From assembly GCF_001421965.1 (NCBI RefSeq), contig NZ_LMLP01000012.1, positions 62,805 to 126,804 on the forward strand: a DNA stretch of 64,000 bases, given 5' to 3'. Below are positions 60,959 through 64,000 of this stretch, one piece after another. The translations under genes and the position numbers were made by a program. Position 1 is the stretch's first letter; each line of letters begins with the position of its first letter. The DNA comes from Sphingomonas sp. Leaf67. Lineage in GTDB: Bacteria; Pseudomonadota; Alphaproteobacteria; Sphingomonadales; Sphingomonadaceae. The notes beneath the pieces are model-generated. The model saw only the letters and a list, made by a program, of their open reading frames with translations. It ran no database searches and had not been told where the DNA came from.

Positions 60959-61625
60959 TAATTATTGCATGGACCCCAGGTCCTTACCGAAAACTGGGTG
61001 TGAAGTGGCACTTTGGCGGTGAAGTTGGTGCCTTTCAGTCAAAGCCCGAATCGCAACTGATGAGTTTTGGCGGCCAGACCTAGGGATGGCATGCCACCTG
61101 AAGGGCTGGTCGAGCAGAGACGGCACGTATCTCAATGCCGCCCAATGGATCGGTGAGGTTATCAAGGCAGTCCGACGTGAGTTGATCGAAAAGCCAGTTG
61201 TCCTAACCCTTACCGCGTCCAGCTTGCCCAGAAATCAAAGCCCCGGTCCCTGCCCCGAAGACCACGGCTGTGGGAGAAACGAAGGCTGACGCCAACTCTT
61301 CTACGACACACAACAAGCCACGTCAGCGCAGCGTCAAGGCTGCAGCCAAACGGCGATAAGGGCATAACTCGCTATGCCGCCTTGGCGTCAAAACAGTTTG
61401 GTTGTTACATCCGCATATTGATCCTTTTTGCTGGAAATGGTGGAGAGCCGCCTAACCGCTTTGGAGAAAGCGGAGGCGGTAGCGGCCGTTCATTCAGGGT
61501 CGGTCGGTAGGCAGCTATGCGCCCCAATTCCGATCATTAGGATCGCTGGCTCTGTAGGCCGAAAGCGGTCGCGACGTTCGATCAAAAGGTTGCCTTTCAA
61601 GGCATGAGGCGATCAGAGTGACTTT
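60959..61625. other. Non-coding or decayed stretch of the island
   Basis: About 670 bases with no convincing gene. Short ORFs (for example 61086-61289 on the plus strand) lack family features, codon bias and good ribosome-binding sites. The composition differs from the flanking chromosome. A CGGCCGTTCATTCAGGGTCG stretch near 61480 resembles spacer motifs often seen near mobile DNA in sphingomonads. I see no IS ends that I can name, although the part near 61000-61080 could be an IS remnant. Confidence 0.4.
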
Positions 61626-62987
61626 ATGCCATTCGAGACTGACCAGCACCTGCGAAGCTATCTCGACGGCAATCAGCTCGCCCGCGAGCGCATGTGCCTT
61701 GCCATCCTCGCGACAGACCGACGGTTCATTGACGTCAGGCCGCGCCAGCCGGCCGGTGGTCCCGACGGCGGCCGCGACCTGGAGGCGAAGCTCTCGGCTG
61801 GCGGCCGCGCGTTCGGCGCGATAGGCTTCGTCAACCGCGCCAGCGACTCCGCGCCTGAGCGCCGTAAGATCAGGAAGAAGTTCGAGGCCGACGTTGCTGC
61901 GGCGCCGCTGGACCGGGCGGACGCGATGTTTGTGTTCATGACCAACGTCGCCCTAACCGCAGGCGACCGCGATGAGATGGAGCGCCACGCACGGGCGAAT
62001 GGGTTCAGCGACTGCGACGTTATCGACCGCGAGCGGCTCCGCATCGCGCTGGATCAACCTTCCGGCTTCTTCATCCGCTTCGAGCACCTGCGGATACCGC
62101 TTTCCGAGGCCGAGCAGGCGAGCTTCCTCGCGCAGTACAGCGAAGGCATCCAAGCCGTGGTGACGACGGGGTTCCAGCGCGTCGACGAGGCGCTGGCGCG
62201 GCTCACCTTCCTGGCAGAGGCCGGGGATCTGCTAACCGGGCTGCACGTCCGCTTCGACCTGGATCGGACCTACCCCGCCAACGAGATCGGCCACTACCGA
62301 GCCTTCATGCTCGTCTATCTGACCGAGGTCACGAACGGGATCTGGGCGATACTGTTCGGCTCCTCCGACCTGTCGAACCGTTTCCGGGAGGCCACTGACA
62401 CCCCGTTCACCCCTCAGGTTGCAGGCATCCGTCACGGCATCGCATTCGCCCAGTGGGAGAGGAGGTTCGACATGGAACGGCTGCGACGCGCGGAACTGGG
62501 GGCCGAGGGCGATAAGGGAGCCACCGATGGGGAAGGTGACGTCGATGGGCCGACGACCGAGCTGCCCGCGTTCGAGACCCATGGCGGCGGGAGCTCGGTC
62601 GGGATTGACGAGGTGGCCGGGATCACGATCAGCTACCGCAAGGAGCGGCACGGCGTCAGCTTCCCGCATGAGCGCGGGATCAAGTTGCGCGACCTGCAGG
62701 ATGCGGACACACTGCCTTTCGTGAGCCGCTCGTTCGCAAGGAAGGTGCGCCGCATCAGGATCTTCGCGAATGGCTACGAACTCGACGATCTCGGGCCGGG
62801 TGACTTCTTCGTCGACGAGAGCAAGACCGGGCTCGACATCGACAACAGGTTCTCAGCCGACGAGTTGAAGGATCCCTGGGTGAGGCTGCGGCCCCGGCGA
62901 TCCTCGGCGTACCAGTTCGACTTCTACCGCAAGACGCCGAGGCGCATGTTCAAATCGCCAGGATCGGGGTCAGAGCAGGGCGGCTGA
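61626..62987 (+). CDS. Hypothetical protein with possible nuclease-like N-terminus
   Basis: A 453-residue protein I cannot name. The N-terminal 155 residues look like a restriction-endonuclease-type fold: FETDQHLRSYL, ERMCLAIL, the turn GGPDGGRDLEAK (residues 44-55, with Asp47, Asp51, Glu53 and Lys55), AIGFVNRASD, then KIRKKFEADV, FVFMTNVALT and DVIDRERLRIALD. Helices follow (EAEQASFLAQYSEGIQAVVTTGFQRV). The C-terminal half (about 200-450) is beta-rich and of unknown type. There is no signal peptide or membrane helix. The ribosome-binding site is weak. The gene is 224 bases before the SIR2 gene on the same strand, so the two probably belong together. Confidence 0.6.
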   Translation: MPFETDQHLRSYLDGNQLARERMCLAILATDRRFIDVRPRQPAGGPDGGRDLEAKLSAGGRAFGAIGFVNRASDSAPERRKIRKKFEADVAAAPLDRADAMFVFMTNVALTAGDRDEMERHARANGFSDCDVIDRERLRIALDQPSGFFIRFEHLRIPLSEAEQASFLAQYSEGIQAVVTTGFQRVDEALARLTFLAEAGDLLTGLHVRFDLDRTYPANEIGHYRAFMLVYLTEVTNGIWAILFGSSDLSNRFREATDTPFTPQVAGIRHGIAFAQWERRFDMERLRRAELGAEGDKGATDGEGDVDGPTTELPAFETHGGGSSVGIDEVAGITISYRKERHGVSFPHERGIKLRDLQDADTLPFVSRSFARKVRRIRIFANGYELDDLGPGDFFVDESKTGLDIDNRFSADELKDPWVRLRPRRSSAYQFDFYRKTPRRMFKSPGSGSEQGG

Positions 62988-63211
62988 AGGTGGGCGGAAC
63001 GTCGGCTTTCGCCGGCGAGTCTCGCACGGTGCTTCGCAGTTTGGTGGTGCTGATGAGCGAACTTGGCAGGCGCGTCGAAGATCAGTCCATTCCGGTGGCG
63101 ATTTTCACCCGTTACAATTGGCGCACGAAGATGTTGAGTGCCGAACTTCTCTGTGGCTAACTGAAGGTCTGACTGCGGAAATTAAACGATCGGGGCTCGA
63201 CCATAGTAGCG
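62988..63211. other. Spacer between the two island genes
   Basis: A 224-bp gap. A 35-codon ORF (63053-63160, starting MSELGRRVEDQ) is possible but has no strong ribosome-binding site and no recognised family. No terminator is visible, so read-through from the upstream gene into the SIR2 gene is plausible. Confidence 0.35.
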
Positions 63212-64000
63212 TTGAATCAAATACCGGCGGATACCGTCGACCTTCACGGCACGCTTGAATTGATCGAGGAGCATTTCGCCGCGGTCGCCAAGGCGGTTGC
63301 GGAAGGCGAGTTCGCGCTATGGGTGGGTTCGGGGATTTCCCGGGAGAGGGCTCCCGACCTAGCCGTGTTGGCAGCGGACCTGATCGAGCATCTCCGCTCC
63401 GAACTCGATCCCACCGATGCTGGCGACCCATACCGCGCGACCCTTGAGCGAATCATGCGTGAACTGCTCGGGATGGACCAAGCAGCTGTGCAAGCACTGC
63501 CACTGGACGTCGCATTCAACGCCTGGCCCGATGCGCAGGCGATCGCGGAGGGCCTGCGCAACCGATATTCGGAGATGCTGAACCTTAGGGTGCCGGGAAA
63601 GGAAAAAGACTACCTTCTCTGGGCAGCGGTCGACGTCCGTGAAAAATATGGTTCGCTGAACGATCCCGACGTTGAGCACCTTTCCATCGCCCTGCTGGTG
63701 CTCGAAGGGGCTGTGACCGAGATCGCGTCCGGAAACTGGGACGGTCTCATCGAGGTAGCCGTTGATCGCCTGAGTGCTACTGGTCGCCAGGGCATCCTGC
63801 GCAAGGTCGTCAACCCGGACGATATCCGGGAGCCCGTCGCGGCCGCCACGCTACTGAAGTTTCATGGCTGCGCCGTTGCCTGCATGGCGGACCCCGATGC
63901 GTTCAGGCCGTTCCTCGTGGGCGCGGAACGCGACATCATCGACTGGCCGAACGTTGACGATCCGCTTCGGCGCGAGGTCGTGCGGATGGCTACAAACCGC
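63212..64000 (+). CDS. SIR2-like domain protein (3' end beyond window)
   Basis: At least 263 residues; the frame is open to the window edge. The SIR2 signature is clear: the nucleotide-binding loop WVGSGIS (residues 37-43), the N-x-D element as SGNWD (Asn175, Asp177) and the catalytic-type KFHG with His218. Spacing fits SIR2-like NAD-binding domains (often NAD hydrolases) found in anti-phage systems such as ThsA, DSR and Avs-type proteins. The start is taken as TTG at 63212, since the frame has no ATG before residue 82 and a stop at 63170-63172. What follows the SIR2 domain is not visible. Confidence 0.78.
   Translation, partial: MNQIPADTVDLHGTLELIEEHFAAVAKAVAEGEFALWVGSGISRERAPDLAVLAADLIEHLRSELDPTDAGDPYRATLERIMRELLGMDQAAVQALPLDVAFNAWPDAQAIAEGLRNRYSEMLNLRVPGKEKDYLLWAAVDVREKYGSLNDPDVEHLSIALLVLEGAVTEIASGNWDGLIEVAVDRLSATGRQGILRKVVNPDDIREPVAAATLLKFHGCAVACMADPDAFRPFLVGAERDIIDWPNVDDPLRREVVRMATNR

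Noticed and set aside
61086..61289. 67-codon plus-strand ORF in the island
   Set aside because: No family features, no clear ribosome-binding site; could be a decayed gene fragment but cannot be supported.
63053..63160. 35-codon ORF between the nuclease-like and SIR2 genes
   Set aside because: Possible small protein, but no strong ribosome-binding site or similarity; mentioned only in the spacer entry.
63105..63849. Several minus-strand ORFs at the right end
   Set aside because: All are antisense to the SIR2 frame, which carries three conserved motifs with correct spacing.
1..64000. CRISPR array, rRNA or tRNA genes
   Set aside because: No regular short repeats with spacers, no rRNA-like blocks and no tRNA T-loop/acceptor patterns were seen on either strand.

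Overview
The window is high-GC chromosomal DNA whose gene content and signatures point to an alphaproteobacterium of the Sphingomonas group. The evidence is a GTP cyclohydrolase II with an N-terminal extension, a HisZ, a MucR family regulator, a ubiquinol-cytochrome c chaperone next to DUF177, class I lysyl-tRNA synthetase, a TonB-dependent receptor with a TetR regulator, and many intergenic palindromic repeats. Genes are densely packed on both strands and most are housekeeping.

Layout. 1-6.8 kb: hflK start (partial), mrp, a CoA-binding protein, a dienelactone hydrolase paired with a large MscS channel, and a COG2509 FAD dehydrogenase. 7-13.8 kb: diguanylate cyclase, exported peroxiredoxin, phospholipase A (pldA), hisN, a DUF892 ferritin-like protein, two small exported proteins, glpX and lolA. 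13.9-19.8 kb: a structured RNA candidate (6S-like), xth-ribA, a cytochrome c lipoprotein with an SGNH-like secreted protein, a GntR regulator with a possible operator, an extensin-like lipoprotein and a LOG family protein. 20-31 kb: lysS, bestrophin, a DinG/Rad3-type helicase overlapping a SixA-type phosphatase, a cell-wall amidase and rne with a long leader and strong terminator. 31-38 kb: PAS-HWE histidine kinase, mucR with palindromes upstream, hisZ, serA-serC with a structured serC leader, and a receiver-only response regulator. 38-45 kb: BepA-like protease with a DsbA-like protein, an ABC exporter pair, an SDR and an AsmA protein. 45-53 kb: rpmI-rplT, a GIY-YIG protein, pheS-pheT-aldose epimerase (overlapping) and prfC. 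53-59.8 kb: MFS transporter, TonB receptor and a divergent tetR whose intergenic region holds a promoter/operator overlap, then DUF177/CBP3, bamE-like and rcnB-like genes.

At about 60.855 kb ordinary chromosome stops. A glycosyltransferase gene (NfrB-like) is cut just after its TEDYEL motif and fused to about 100 bases of AT-rich DNA, followed by about 0.7 kb with no convincing gene. Two genes then lie in a different sequence background: a 453-residue protein with a possible nuclease-like N-terminus, and a protein with a clear SIR2-like NAD-binding/hydrolase signature that runs off the window. This looks like the left edge of an inserted island, and the nuclease-like/SIR2 pair is the best candidate for an undescribed (probably anti-phage) system here.

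The window also carries several families of intergenic inverted repeats: three copies of a long element beginning with TTCACGCGAAGG, two of a CGGCACGGGGAGG element, and several CGTCATCCCGG-type elements. A palindromic insertion lies inside pheS. No tRNA, rRNA or CRISPR array was seen.
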